DNA from: Lactobacillus corticis
Lineage (GTDB): Bacteria; Bacillota; Bacilli; Lactobacillales; Lactobacillaceae
Assembly (NCBI RefSeq): GCF_018327645.1
Contig: NZ_BMAY01000012.1
Location: 1-48,907 of the forward strand
Direction of reading: 5' to 3'
Length of the DNA: 48,907 nucleotides
Shown: piece after piece, positions 1-8,283 of the stretch
Position numbering within the stretch: position 1 is the stretch's first letter
How the letters are laid out: each line of letters begins with the position of its first letter
Notes under the pieces: model-generated
Databases searched by the model: none
Told to the model about the DNA's origin: nothing
Seen by the model: the letters and a program-made list of their open reading frames with translations, nothing else
Made by a program: the position numbers and the translations under genes

Positions 1-252
1 GGCTTCTTTGTCAACTGCTTTTTTTGATATCTGCTCGCCGCCTTGGCTCCTCGCCAAGCGACGTATATTACTTTACAGGTCCTCGCCTCTTTCGTCAACT
101 CCTGCTTTTTCTCTCCTTTTTCCGCTATGTTCGTTCTTTGACGCTTTTATCCTGCTGTTCCTGGTGTTTTATTTTTATTTTGTGAAACATTTTGGCCTAT
201 CGTCCTGGTTTTCAACTTGTTTTTTCTGCAAATTGCGAACTTAATTTTTTTT
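1..252. other. Intergenic stretch with short repeats, no gene recognised
   Basis: I see no convincing gene here. A 78-codon plus-strand frame exists but has no ribosome binding site and a low-complexity Phe/Leu/Ser composition. The stretch holds an inverted repeat (CTTGGC 42-47, GCCAAG 53-58) and a loosely repeated motif, TTTGTCAACT near 8-17 and TTCGTCAACT near 89-98, each followed by a T-rich run. This could be the edge of a repeat or mobile element lying mostly outside the window, which cannot be decided from here. Confidence 0.4.
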
Positions 253-282
253 GCAAAAAAAATACTTGGACATCGTCCAAGT
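253..282 (-). terminator. Rho-independent terminator of the TetR gene
   Basis: The perfect stem ACTTGGAC (264-271) / GTCCAAGT (275-282) has a 3-nt loop. On the minus strand it is followed by a run of Ts, and it lies just past the stop codon of the TetR-family gene. Confidence 0.85.
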
Positions 283-287
283 AGCTT

Positions 288-803
288 TTACAGGTTAACC
301 CACTTCTCTTGACGCAATTGCAAGATCACGGCGCGGTATATATCATGAATATCCATGTTGCGACAGCGATGCCGAATCCAGTCGCGCACGATCACATAAA
401 TATTATTAGCAATAATCCGCAGACTCCGCACTTGCAAGCTCTCTTCGATTTGTGCTTCACGTGCCAATGCACGATAAACGGCATTCTTGATTGATCGACA
501 TTGGCAGCCGCCAGTTTGAACCTGTTTAGATAAATTTTGATAAAATAGCGCATTTTCTTGCAAATACTCTAAATATTCATAGATTCTTTTGCTTAATGTT
601 GCTTCCTTTTGGCGCTTTTCATTAAATCGAACCTCAAATTCATGCACAATAACATCTACACAGAGATAATTAATGTCAGGATAAGCCCAGTAGAAACTTG
701 AGCGAGAAATTCCAACAAGTTGGCAAAATTTGGTAACCGTTACTTTTTTAAAAGAACGATCGGCTAAAAGGCTCATTAAAGTCATTCTTCCTTTTGTCAG
801 CAT
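288..803 (-). CDS. TetR/AcrR-family transcriptional regulator
   Basis: A 171-residue DNA-binding regulator. Residues about 1-50 form a TetR-type helix-turn-helix (a VTVTKFCQLVGISRSSFYWAYPD-like segment, written here in part) in which the recognition helix GISRSSFYWAY is clear. The rest is an all-helical C-terminal region of the TetR-like type whose ligand cannot be predicted. The start is supported by AGAGGA six bases upstream of the ATG. The gene is transcribed alone: a promoter lies just upstream and a terminator directly follows. No target gene stands beside it on the same strand, so its regulon is unknown. The family call is firm; the function is not. Confidence 0.85.
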   Translation of the reverse strand: MLTKGRMTLMSLLADRSFKKVTVTKFCQLVGISRSSFYWAYPDINYLCVDVIVHEFEVRFNEKRQKEATLSKRIYEYLEYLQENALFYQNLSKQVQTGGCQCRSIKNAVYRALAREAQIEESLQVRSLRIIANNIYVIVRDWIRHRCRNMDIHDIYRAVILQLRQEKWVNL

Positions 804-837
804 TTGCTTTCCTCTCTTCCCTAATTTCGGTTTTTTA

Positions 838-866
838 AATATATCAAACCATTAATATATCTGCAA
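838..866 (-). promoter_or_regulatory. Sigma-A promoter of the TetR gene
   Basis: On the minus strand, TTGCAG (861-866) and TATATT (838-843) are separated by exactly 17 bp, about 35 bp upstream of the start codon. Confidence 0.7.
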
Positions 867-937
867 TAGTATTGTATTAATAATAACAAGTACTTTGCAT
901 AAAATTGTTGGTAGATCAATGCTCGGCGCGGATAAAA

Positions 938-972
938 TAAAAAGACCAAGTAAAAAATACTTGATCTTTTAC
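938..972 (-). terminator. Terminator after smpB
   Basis: On the minus strand AGATCAAGT and ACTTGGTCT pair around a T-rich loop and are followed by TTTTTATTTTAT. The hairpin overlaps the last bases of smpB and closes the rnr-smpB unit. Confidence 0.75.
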
Positions 973-1424
973 ACCCGATATTTTCTTCGCAATTCGCGTT
1001 CTTGGTCTCTTTTTTTAATAGTCTCACGTTTATCATATTGCTTCTTACCTTGTCCAACACCAATTAAGACTTTGGCAAAGCCATGTTTTAGATAAACTTT
1101 CAACGGCACAATCGCAATCCCGCGCTCAGCTTGGGCCTTGGCTAAATGGGCCAATTCGCGCTTATGCAGCAATAGTCGCCGAGACCGTAAAGGTTCATGG
1201 TTATAGCGATTTCCTTGCTTATATTCACTGATATGCACGTTTTCCAAAAAAGCCGAGCCATTAACAATTTGCACATAGCCATCACGCAAATTGATCCGCC
1301 TAGCCCGCACTGATTTAATTTCGGTACCGGTTAAAGCGATGCCGGCTTCATAAGTTTCCTTAATAAAGTAGTCGTGACCGGCTTTTTTATTTTGGGCAAT
1401 CAAATTCTCTGCTTTTTCTTTCAT
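969..1424 (-). CDS. smpB: SsrA-binding protein SmpB
   Basis: SmpB partners tmRNA in trans-translation: it binds the tRNA-like domain and escorts it to stalled ribosomes so that the nascent chain is tagged for proteolysis. The 151-residue length is normal for the family. The hallmark core [18 protein letters not shown] (about residues 34-51) and the basic C-terminal tail ([20 protein letters not shown]) that enters the empty mRNA channel are both visible. It starts 12 bp after the rnr stop and is very likely co-transcribed with it, the usual Firmicutes arrangement of secG, rnr and smpB. The tmRNA gene itself was not seen in the window. Confidence 0.97.
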   Translation of the reverse strand: MKEKAENLIAQNKKAGHDYFIKETYEAGIALTGTEIKSVRARRINLRDGYVQIVNGSAFLENVHISEYKQGNRYNHEPLRSRRLLLHKRELAHLAKAQAERGIAIVPLKVYLKHGFAKVLIGVGQGKKQYDKRETIKKRDQERELRRKYRV

Positions 1425-1436
1425 TTGCTTCCACCC

Positions 1437-3758
1437 TTAGTGGCGATTACGCCCACGCTTGCCTCGATAGCCATTTCGAGACCGATTTTGGCCATGTCCG
1501 CGCCGATTATTATTTCCTCTGCCAGGACGCCGATTGCGACCTTGTCCGCGGTCAGTGTGCGCCTTTTTAGGAGCATTTGGATCATAAATTTCAAAATCCA
1601 ACTGATGTTGTTCGACATTGGCATTGATCATGGTAACCTTGATCGGCATCCCAATCTTATATTGCTTATGGGTAGTTCGGCCCGTTAGCGTTAAGGTCTT
1701 TTCATCAAAGCTGTAGAAATCATCAGTTAAATTAGAAATATGGACTAGGCCTTCAACCGTGTTTGGCAATTGAATAAACATCCCAAAACTGGTTACTGAA
1801 GAAACAACTGCATCAAAAGTTTCACCAACGCGGTCAGCCATGTACTCGGTCATCTTTAAATCATTAACTTCGCGCTCAGTATCGATCGACCGGCGTTCTT
1901 GAGTTGAGGTTTGCTCTGCTACTGCTTCTAACTGGTTGGCAAAGTGGCTCGTAACCTTCTCGCCCATCCCGGCATCAGCATATTGGTGAATCATCCGGTG
2001 AACCATCAAGTCTGAGTACCGTCTAATTGGCGAGGTAAAGTGGGTGTAGTAGGTAGCTGCCAAACCAAAGTGTCCCAGTGGCTGATCGGAATAATGAGCC
2101 TGCCGCATGCTGCGCAGCATCATAATTTGAATAACTGCAGCTTCTGGCGTGTCTTCTGTTTTAGTTACGACCTCTTGCAAGTTCTTTGGAACCACGTTAT
2201 TTGGATCAGCATGAATGTTTAACCCTAAGGCCGAGCAAAATTCAAAGAAATGCGCCATTGTTTCGCCGTCGGGCGTTTCGTGTACCCGGTACAAAAATGG
2301 AACATGCTTTTTGAAATAAGCTTCCGCAACCGTTTCATTAGCAATCAGCATGAAACTTTCGATCATTTTTTCTGCTGTGCCCCGTTCATGCAAAACGATG
2401 TCGGTTGGCTTACCCTTGGCGTCAACAATAATTTTTGCTTCGGGTTCTTCAAAGTCAATGGCTCCGCGAGCATGCCGCTTTTGATACAAAGCTTCATGCA
2501 GCTTAGCCATATCTTTCAGCATTGGTTGCAGTTTTTGGTATTTTTCTTCCAAATCGCTAATTTCGCTTGGATCATTGGCTGCTAAAGCTTGATTTACTTT
2601 GTTGTAAGTCAAACGACCATGTGACCGCATCAAAGATGGGTGAATATCATAGCTTACCCGGTCGCCGTCAGGAGTAATTTCCATATCACAACTTAAAACC
2701 AGGCGTTCAACCCCTTCATTCAAAGAACAAATTCCGTTTGATAAACGAAATGGCAGCATCGGAATTACGCGGTCAACCAAGTAAGTCGAATTGCCTCGTT
2801 CAAAAGCTTCCTTGTCTAGTGGGGAGCCTTCCGTGACATAGTGAGCCACATCAGCGATGTGCACGCCTAAATGATAGTTGCCATTTGGCAAACGCCAAAG
2901 GACTACCGCATCGTCAAAGTCTTTGGAGTCATCTCCGTCAATCGTTACGGCCGGTTGATCGGTGATATCAATTCGGCCCTGTTTTTCAGCTTCCGTCACG
3001 TGGTCAGGAATCTGGTTGGCTTGTTCCATTGCTTCTTTTGGCCAGTCGGTAATGACGTCGTGGGCAGCAACAATCGACATAATATCGACTCCAGGGTCGT
3101 TTTTATTGCCGATTACTTTGATGACTGCGCCCACCATGGCTTCAGGCATATCTTCAGAAGGATAATCCTTCAAAGTAACCTTAACCATGTCACCCATTTG
3201 CGGAATTAAGCCATTATCGCCAACATAAACCCGATATTTGGCTAATTTCTTATTGCTCGGAACAACGTAACCAATGAAGTGGCTCAACTTTACTTGCAAA
3301 TCAGATAGCGGATGGTATTCTCCAACTAGGCTGTCGACACTGTGTTCCAGCACTTCAATGACTTGCCCTTCAGGGCCTTTGCCATTCCAAGGGTTGCCGC
3401 CAGCGGTAATTTTTACCTTAACCCGATCGCCTTGAATTGCGAAATGGGTATAATCACTGGCCACAAAGACATCATCGGCTTCTTCATCGTCCAACTTAAC
3501 AAAGCCAAGGCCCTTATCATTAGCCCGAAATTCACCTTCAACCACTGTATTTTCTTGAGCTAATTGGTATTGCCCTTGGCCATCGGTAATAATCATTTTT
3601 TCTTGTTCTAAATAAGCCAGTGCCTTGACCAGTTCAGTAAAATTGCCTAAATGATCACGGCGCAGCATGCGTTCAATCTGGTCAACGCGGAACTGTCTTT
3701 GGGGATTGTGCCGAAAGAGTTCCAAAACCCCAGCTAGCATTTTTTCGTTTTGTCCCAT
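1437..3758 (-). CDS. rnr: Ribonuclease R (3'-5' exoribonuclease)
   Basis: RNase R is a processive hydrolytic 3'-5' exonuclease that degrades structured RNA, including messages released by tmRNA. The 773-residue protein has an N-terminal helix-turn-helix-like segment, cold-shock OB domains (about 75-240), the RNB catalytic domain with the metal-binding motif DGDDSKDFDDAV at residues 274-285, and a C-terminal S1 domain (about 640-715). The protein ends in a low-complexity Arg/Gly/Asn tail, a known RNA-contacting feature of the family but rather long here. The start is supported by CGGAG eight bases upstream. A terminator separates it from secG, so expression probably needs read-through or a local promoter. 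Confidence 0.97.
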   Translation of the reverse strand: MGQNEKMLAGVLELFRHNPQRQFRVDQIERMLRRDHLGNFTELVKALAYLEQEKMIITDGQGQYQLAQENTVVEGEFRANDKGLGFVKLDDEEADDVFVASDYTHFAIQGDRVKVKITAGGNPWNGKGPEGQVIEVLEHSVDSLVGEYHPLSDLQVKLSHFIGYVVPSNKKLAKYRVYVGDNGLIPQMGDMVKVTLKDYPSEDMPEAMVGAVIKVIGNKNDPGVDIMSIVAAHDVITDWPKEAMEQANQIPDHVTEAEKQGRIDITDQPAVTIDGDDSKDFDDAVVLWRLPNGNYHLGVHIADVAHYVTEGSPLDKEAFERGNSTYLVDRVIPMLPFRLSNGICSLNEGVERLVLSCDMEITPDGDRVSYDIHPSLMRSHGRLTYNKVNQALAANDPSEISDLEEKYQKLQPMLKDMAKLHEALYQKRHARGAIDFEEPEAKIIVDAKGKPTDIVLHERGTAEKMIESFMLIANETVAEAYFKKHVPFLYRVHETPDGETMAHFFEFCSALGLNIHADPNNVVPKNLQEVVTKTEDTPEAAVIQIMMLRSMRQAHYSDQPLGHFGLAATYYTHFTSPIRRYSDLMVHRMIHQYADAGMGEKVTSHFANQLEAVAEQTSTQERRSIDTEREVNDLKMTEYMADRVGETFDAVVSSVTSFGMFIQLPNTVEGLVHISNLTDDFYSFDEKTLTLTGRTTHKQYKIGMPIKVTMINANVEQHQLDFEIYDPNAPKKAHTDRGQGRNRRPGRGNNNRRGHGQNRSRNGYRGKRGRNRH

Positions 3759-3790
3759 TAATCAAACTCCGTTCTGCTCTTAATAAAAAT

Positions 3791-3826
3791 AAAATAAAAA
3801 ACCTCCCGTCAATTTGATCGGGAGGT
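3791..3826 (-). terminator. Terminator between secG and rnr
   Basis: Perfect 8-bp stem ACCTCCCG (3801-3808) / CGGGAGGT (3819-3826). On the minus strand it is followed by TTTTTTATTTTATTTT. It lies directly after the secG stop. Confidence 0.9.
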
Positions 3827-3834
3827 ACACAAGA

Positions 3835-4068
3835 CTATTTTGAAGATAAGTACGCCAAAATTAGTGAAAGCGCGAAAAATAGCACTAATAAGACGGAAGT
3901 TACCTTTTCCATAAATGCTTCAAAACCACGCTTCTTAGACTGGCCGCTGAAAACAGCACCGCCAGATAAAGCGTTCAAGGCATCTTGTTGTTTTTGTGGC
4001 TGCATCATTGTTGCAATGATAATTAAGATTGAAACAATGATTAGTAGCGTCATACATACATTATACAA
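3835..4068 (-). CDS. secG: Protein translocase subunit SecG
   Basis: SecG is the small accessory subunit of the SecYEG channel. Two membrane helices (TLLIIVSILIIIATMM and VLLVLFFALSLILAY) flank the conserved cytoplasmic loop DALNALSGG. I place the start at a TTG codon (4066-4068) because GGAGG (4076-4080) lies 7 nt upstream and this gives 77 residues, the family norm. An upstream in-frame ATG at 4107 would add 13 residues but has no ribosome binding site and lies next to TAGAAT, a possible -10. The gene sits upstream of rnr and is closed by its own terminator. Confidence 0.9.
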   Translation of the reverse strand: MYNVCMTLLIIVSILIIIATMMQPQKQQDALNALSGGAVFSGQSKKRGFEAFMEKVTSVLLVLFFALSLILAYLSSK

Positions 4069-4135
4069 AGCGCTGCCTCCATTAATCAGATACGTTACTC
4101 GACTCATTCTACCATAAGTCTTAGCATTTTAATAG

Positions 4136-6199
4136 TTATTTTTTCAGTTCGGGAGCATCAGTCTTGTAGTCTTTGGCAGTTGATTTATCCTTATTGCGTG
4201 CATATAAACTAGTGGTTGTTTTATCCTTCAGCAATTTCTTCAAAGCCTCAGTCTTGTTATACGAGTAGTCGCTAGTTTTAACATATTTAAACCACTTTGG
4301 CTTGTAAAACCGAAGCAAATTGCCTTCAATTACCCGGTCCGATAAGGAAAGCTCGGTGGTCACTTTGTTGTTGATGGTGCTCAATTCGCGCTTTTGCTTT
4401 TTGCTTAGCTTGGTTAGTTTTTCACCGGTTTTCGTATCGTAATAGCCGCCGTCAACCTTGGTATAAGTTGGCGTGATAAAATCACCATTTCGCTGCGCAA
4501 CAATTTGGGGTGCCTGTTTGCTCAAAAGGTCATGTCCAAATTGGATCATCCCTTTGTTGGAAACCCCTAATAAGTTAAGCAAGGTTGGCAAGACATCAAT
4601 CTCTCCGCCATAAGTGTGGTTAATTTCACCCTTTAGCCCCTTCATGTTAATTATCAAAGGGACGCGCTGGAATTGCACATTATCAAAGTCGTTAAATGTT
4701 TTTTGACCAAGCAATTCAGCACTGGCCGCATGGTGGTTGCCACTAATGCCGTAATGATCGCCATAAAAGACCAGCATGGTGTTTTTCAAAAGACCGGTTT
4801 TCTTCAGATACTTCATCAATTCTCCAACTGCCTGGTCCAAATAATGGGCAGTTTGGACATAGCCGTCAACCGTTTCGTCCCCAGTCTTAGTTTTAGAAAT
4901 TGTTTGGTTAGGCTTGTCCAGTTGATATGGATAGTGATTCGTAACGGTAATCATCTTCAAATAAAATGGTTGGGGCAACCGTTCCAAAAAAGGAACTGAT
5001 TCTTTGAAAAAAATTTTATCTTTTAATCCGTAGCCAATTGAATAATCCGCTTTGTTTTTGTAGTAATTCAGTGAGAAAAAGTAATCATAGCCAAACGACT
5101 TGTAGGCATTGTTCCGGTTCCAAAAACTAGCCGTTCCGCCGTGCATGACTGCCGTCGTATAACCAAGTTTTTGGCTTAAAATTGCCGGTGCGCTTTCAAA
5201 GGTGTTGGTCGTACCATAAGTCGACATGGCTGAACCTGATTGCAATCCAAAAAGTGAATTTTCCAACATCATTTCGGCATCACTGGTTTTGCCTTGCCCA
5301 ACTTGATTAAAGAAATTATCAAAACTCAAGCTATTCTTGCTATGATAGATCTTATTTAAATTGGGAGTTACATATTTACCTTTATATTTATAGTCAATCA
5401 GAAATTGTTGAAAACTCTCCAAGTGAATGATCAACACGTTTTTTCCCTTAGCTACTCCGGTATATTGACTATTTGGCTTGACATAATTGGCTTTTAAATA
5501 GTTTTTAACCGCCTTAATGTCCGAAACGTTGGCCCGTGCCATTTGCGCACTTGACTTGGCCGTCTTTACGCCATCATAAACGGCATATTCGTTAATTCCC
5601 AAATATTTAACAATATAGTTATTGTCAAAAGTCCGTGTCAATAAACCTGACCGGTCATGCTGGGCCAGTAATAAATTGACTCCCATCAAAAGCAAGGCAA
5701 CAACTTCAACCAACATTTTCCAGCGCAAGCGCCAGGCGTGAGTTTCCATTTTGATCAGCTTAAAACTCAGTAAAAGCAAGATAATCAGCACATCCAAATA
5801 GGCTAAAAAATCAGTCGGCAAAAGGATGCCAACAATGCTTTTACCTAAGTTTTCACTGGTTGAACCAGAAGTTTTGATAATTGAGATCGAAAGAAAATTG
5901 GAAAATTCGCGATAATATAAAATATTGGCAAATAACCAAGTAGTTAATAGTAAATCAATAATCCAGGTAATCCAATAGGCCTTGCGCCCTTTGAAGAACA
6001 TCCCCACCCCTAATAGCAGCAAAGCTGAAGGCAGGGGATTTATGAACAGTAAAAACTGTTGCATCGCGCCAGTGGCGCCTAAATTGAACTTGGTCTGGTA
6101 AATCAGATAGGTTTTTAACCAATAGGAAAGCACCATAATCGTTAAAAAGCCTGCTCTAGTTTGCGTTAACCAGCCCAATCCCCGTTTTAGACGTGACAT
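4136..6199 (-). CDS. ltaS: Lipoteichoic acid synthase (LtaS-type sulfatase-fold enzyme)
   Basis: This membrane enzyme polymerises the glycerol-phosphate chain of lipoteichoic acid, taking phosphatidylglycerol as donor. About five N-terminal membrane helices (residues about 17-180) are followed by an extracellular sulfatase-fold domain. E261 in HLESFQ and T305 in the GKTSDAEMMLENSLFGL block match the metal ligand and the catalytic threonine nucleophile of LtaS, and FYGDHYG carries further metal ligands. The 687-residue length fits the family. It is the last gene of a four-gene unit 20 bp after the preceding membrane-protein gene, with AAAGGA upstream of its ATG, which ties chain synthesis to glycolipid anchor synthesis. 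A GroP primase paralogue is possible but less likely. Confidence 0.9.
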   Translation of the reverse strand: MSRLKRGLGWLTQTRAGFLTIMVLSYWLKTYLIYQTKFNLGATGAMQQFLLFINPLPSALLLLGVGMFFKGRKAYWITWIIDLLLTTWLFANILYYREFSNFLSISIIKTSGSTSENLGKSIVGILLPTDFLAYLDVLIILLLLSFKLIKMETHAWRLRWKMLVEVVALLLMGVNLLLAQHDRSGLLTRTFDNNYIVKYLGINEYAVYDGVKTAKSSAQMARANVSDIKAVKNYLKANYVKPNSQYTGVAKGKNVLIIHLESFQQFLIDYKYKGKYVTPNLNKIYHSKNSLSFDNFFNQVGQGKTSDAEMMLENSLFGLQSGSAMSTYGTTNTFESAPAILSQKLGYTTAVMHGGTASFWNRNNAYKSFGYDYFFSLNYYKNKADYSIGYGLKDKIFFKESVPFLERLPQPFYLKMITVTNHYPYQLDKPNQTISKTKTGDETVDGYVQTAHYLDQAVGELMKYLKKTGLLKNTMLVFYGDHYGISGNHHAASAELLGQKTFNDFDNVQFQRVPLIINMKGLKGEINHTYGGEIDVLPTLLNLLGVSNKGMIQFGHDLLSKQAPQIVAQRNGDFITPTYTKVDGGYYDTKTGEKLTKLSKKQKRELSTINNKVTTELSLSDRVIEGNLLRFYKPKWFKYVKTSDYSYNKTEALKKLLKDKTTTSLYARNKDKSTAKDYKTDAPELKK

Positions 6200-6219
6200 T
6201 AAGTTTCCTTTCTAATAAC

Positions 6220-7233
6220 TCAGTCTGCTACCTTCTTCGGTCTGATGATCCAGCCAAAAATTCCTAGAAGCATGCCAAAGAAGTAAGTAACAAAGCGCCA
6301 AATAAACATCCCTAAGACTAATTGACCGGAATCAGCAATAAACATCGAAAATAAGGATTGAAAACTAAATTCTGCCCCGCCACTAGCTCCAGGGATCGGG
6401 ATAACGGCCATAAACATGATAATCATTAAAGTTGTTTCAGTAACGGTCAACCAAGATGCGTGAATGCCTAAAGCTTGGATGGTCATAAAAGGAATTGAGT
6501 AGTAGCACAATAACTGCAAAACCGTCAGGCCAGCGGCTTTCACCAGTCTGCCCTTGTCTTGCTTCAGCTTTTGACTTTCAGTGTAAAAAGTAGCTATTTT
6601 CTCCATTGTGGCTTTTTCCCACTCGGCAACTTTTTGCGGATTGATAAATTTAGCTAACAAGCTCATGAGCCATTTAACAAATTTTACCGTCCAATCATGG
6701 GCAAACATTACTGCCAGCAAAAAGATAATCGAACTGACATGCATGACAAAGCCAAGCAAAATTAAGACCGCAATACCAGAAAACTTGGTAACTACCAAAT
6801 GATAACCAGAGGCAAAGGCCCAAATGTAGGCCACAAAAACCGCTAATTGATAAATAATGAACTTCATCATTAAAACTGAAGTAGCCCGGCCGCCTTCAAT
6901 CCCCATTTGCACCATGGCTGCTAATTGGGAAGCCTGTCCCCCACTGGCCAAGGGCGTAATTGCATTAAATAGCGATTGGATGATTGGGATGCGGCACCAG
7001 GCCCAAATTGAATGCTTGGGTGAAGCCGGTCTTTTGGCTAATAAATGCAGGATCATGGCCTCGCAAGCATACGATCCGAGCATCAGGATAAAGACCAATA
7101 CCACCTTGCTCCAAACCAAGCTATCGGCTGCTTTCAGCAAAACCGCAAATGATGTAGCTTTAATTTCGCTGTAAATAACATAGGCACTGATTGCCAAAAC
7201 AATCAAGATGCCCCATAAGTGTTTTTTATTCAT
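6220..7233 (-). CDS. UPF0104/MprF-N-terminal-like integral membrane protein (LafC-like)
   Basis: A 337-residue polytopic membrane protein with about eight hydrophobic segments, related to the YbhN/UPF0104 family (the flippase-like half of MprF, without its synthase domain). The conserved PIPGASGGAEFS segment and the GGQASQL motif are typical of that family. It begins 3 bp after the lafB stop and precedes ltaS, the position taken by lafC in related glycolipid loci, so a role in moving or presenting the glycolipid anchor is inferred. No catalytic residues can be assigned. Confidence 0.8.
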   Translation of the reverse strand: MNKKHLWGILIVLAISAYVIYSEIKATSFAVLLKAADSLVWSKVVLVFILMLGSYACEAMILHLLAKRPASPKHSIWAWCRIPIIQSLFNAITPLASGGQASQLAAMVQMGIEGGRATSVLMMKFIIYQLAVFVAYIWAFASGYHLVVTKFSGIAVLILLGFVMHVSSIIFLLAVMFAHDWTVKFVKWLMSLLAKFINPQKVAEWEKATMEKIATFYTESQKLKQDKGRLVKAAGLTVLQLLCYYSIPFMTIQALGIHASWLTVTETTLMIIMFMAVIPIPGASGGAEFSFQSLFSMFIADSGQLVLGMFIWRFVTYFFGMLLGIFGWIIRPKKVAD

Positions 7234-7236
7234 ATG

Positions 7237-8283
7237 CTAAACGTGAATTTGTCCCAGTTTCTTACCTAACTGATACTGTTCTAGATAAAATTCTCGCCAA
7301 ATCTTGGCTAAGTGCTCTTCAGAATATTCTTCACTAGCTGCTAGTGATTTGGCTTGATAGTCCTTTAATAGCGCTGGATTCTTCACTGCTCCGCGCAAGG
7401 CTTCGTTCAGCTGGTCAAAATCTGCACCCTTTAGGTAATAGCCATCCAAGATTGCCTTATACAAATCAAGGTCGCGCAAGAGCACCGGCGTGCCGCAACT
7501 GAACGCCTCTAACACGGACATCGGGAAAAGCTCATCAAATGATGGCAAGAAGAACAAGTCGGCAATGTTTAAATAGTGAACTAATTCTTGCCGATCAATA
7601 ATCCCGGTAAAAGTTAAATTCTTTGGTGGGTTTTTCACCAAATCCCGATAGTGATCATAGCCATCGGTAATTTTTCCAAAAGAAAAACCACCAGCCCAAA
7701 TAAATTGCAAGTCAGGATGGGCTTCCGCCATTTTAGCAAAGTCGTCAACTCCTTTGCGTTCTTGAACTTGTCCATCGCCAAAGACCACAAATTTATCATG
7801 GGGAATTCCTAACTTATTCCTGAAAGCATTCTTTTCAGCCAGGCTTTCCGGATAAAATTCTTGTTTGGAGACAAAGTTGGGAATATAGCGAACCTTATCC
7901 CGATCGATGCCATAATCAACTAATTTATCAATAAATACCGGATTGACCACGACAATCTGATCCATGCGATCGTAAAAGTCGATCACATACTTGCTGAATA
8001 CCTTAAAGGCAAAACCGGGCAATTTAATCGACCCTTCCAGCGTATCAGGCAGAAAATGCACGTAGCCAATCTTCCGCCCCCGAGCCGGAGAAAAACTATT
8101 GGCGTAATAAGTTGGATTGATCGTGTGGTAGTGCGTTAAATCTGAATTGCCATAACGATTAACCGTCACATAAAAATCATCCACTAAGTCAGTTCTTAAA
8201 AGGCGCATCAGTTCCTGGTAGGCACTGCCAACTCCCTGGCCTTTTACAGAGTCAGCTTGACTAAACATGTTTATCCGTATCAT
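7237..8283 (-). CDS. lafB: Glycosyltransferase family 4, second step of glycolipid anchor synthesis (LafB-like)
   Basis: A GT-B glycosyltransferase of 348 residues. The N-terminus MIRINMFSQADSVKGQGVGSA is characteristic of LafB proteins, which add a second hexose to monoglucosyl-diacylglycerol to give the dihexosyl anchor of lipoteichoic acid. The donor-binding EX7E-type region near the C-terminus reads SFDELFPMSVLEAFSCGTPV. Its start overlaps the end of lafA by 23 bp and has AAGGA eight bases upstream, which indicates translational coupling. Whether glucose or galactose is added cannot be told from sequence. Confidence 0.88.
   Translation of the reverse strand: MIRINMFSQADSVKGQGVGSAYQELMRLLRTDLVDDFYVTVNRYGNSDLTHYHTINPTYYANSFSPARGRKIGYVHFLPDTLEGSIKLPGFAFKVFSKYVIDFYDRMDQIVVVNPVFIDKLVDYGIDRDKVRYIPNFVSKQEFYPESLAEKNAFRNKLGIPHDKFVVFGDGQVQERKGVDDFAKMAEAHPDLQFIWAGGFSFGKITDGYDHYRDLVKNPPKNLTFTGIIDRQELVHYLNIADLFFLPSFDELFPMSVLEAFSCGTPVLLRDLDLYKAILDGYYLKGADFDQLNEALRGAVKNPALLKDYQAKSLAASEEYSEEHLAKIWREFYLEQYQLGKKLGQIHV

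Noticed and set aside
1..20. Insertion sequence end (ISL3-type) at GGCTTCTTTGTCAACT
   Set aside because: The resemblance is from memory only, and the other end and transposase are not in the window.
8..244. 78-codon plus-strand frame at the window start
   Set aside because: No ribosome binding site, low-complexity Phe/Leu/Ser product and no recognisable domain.
821..1063. 80-codon minus-strand frame beyond smpB
   Set aside because: It overlaps smpB and its terminator in another frame and has no start signal.
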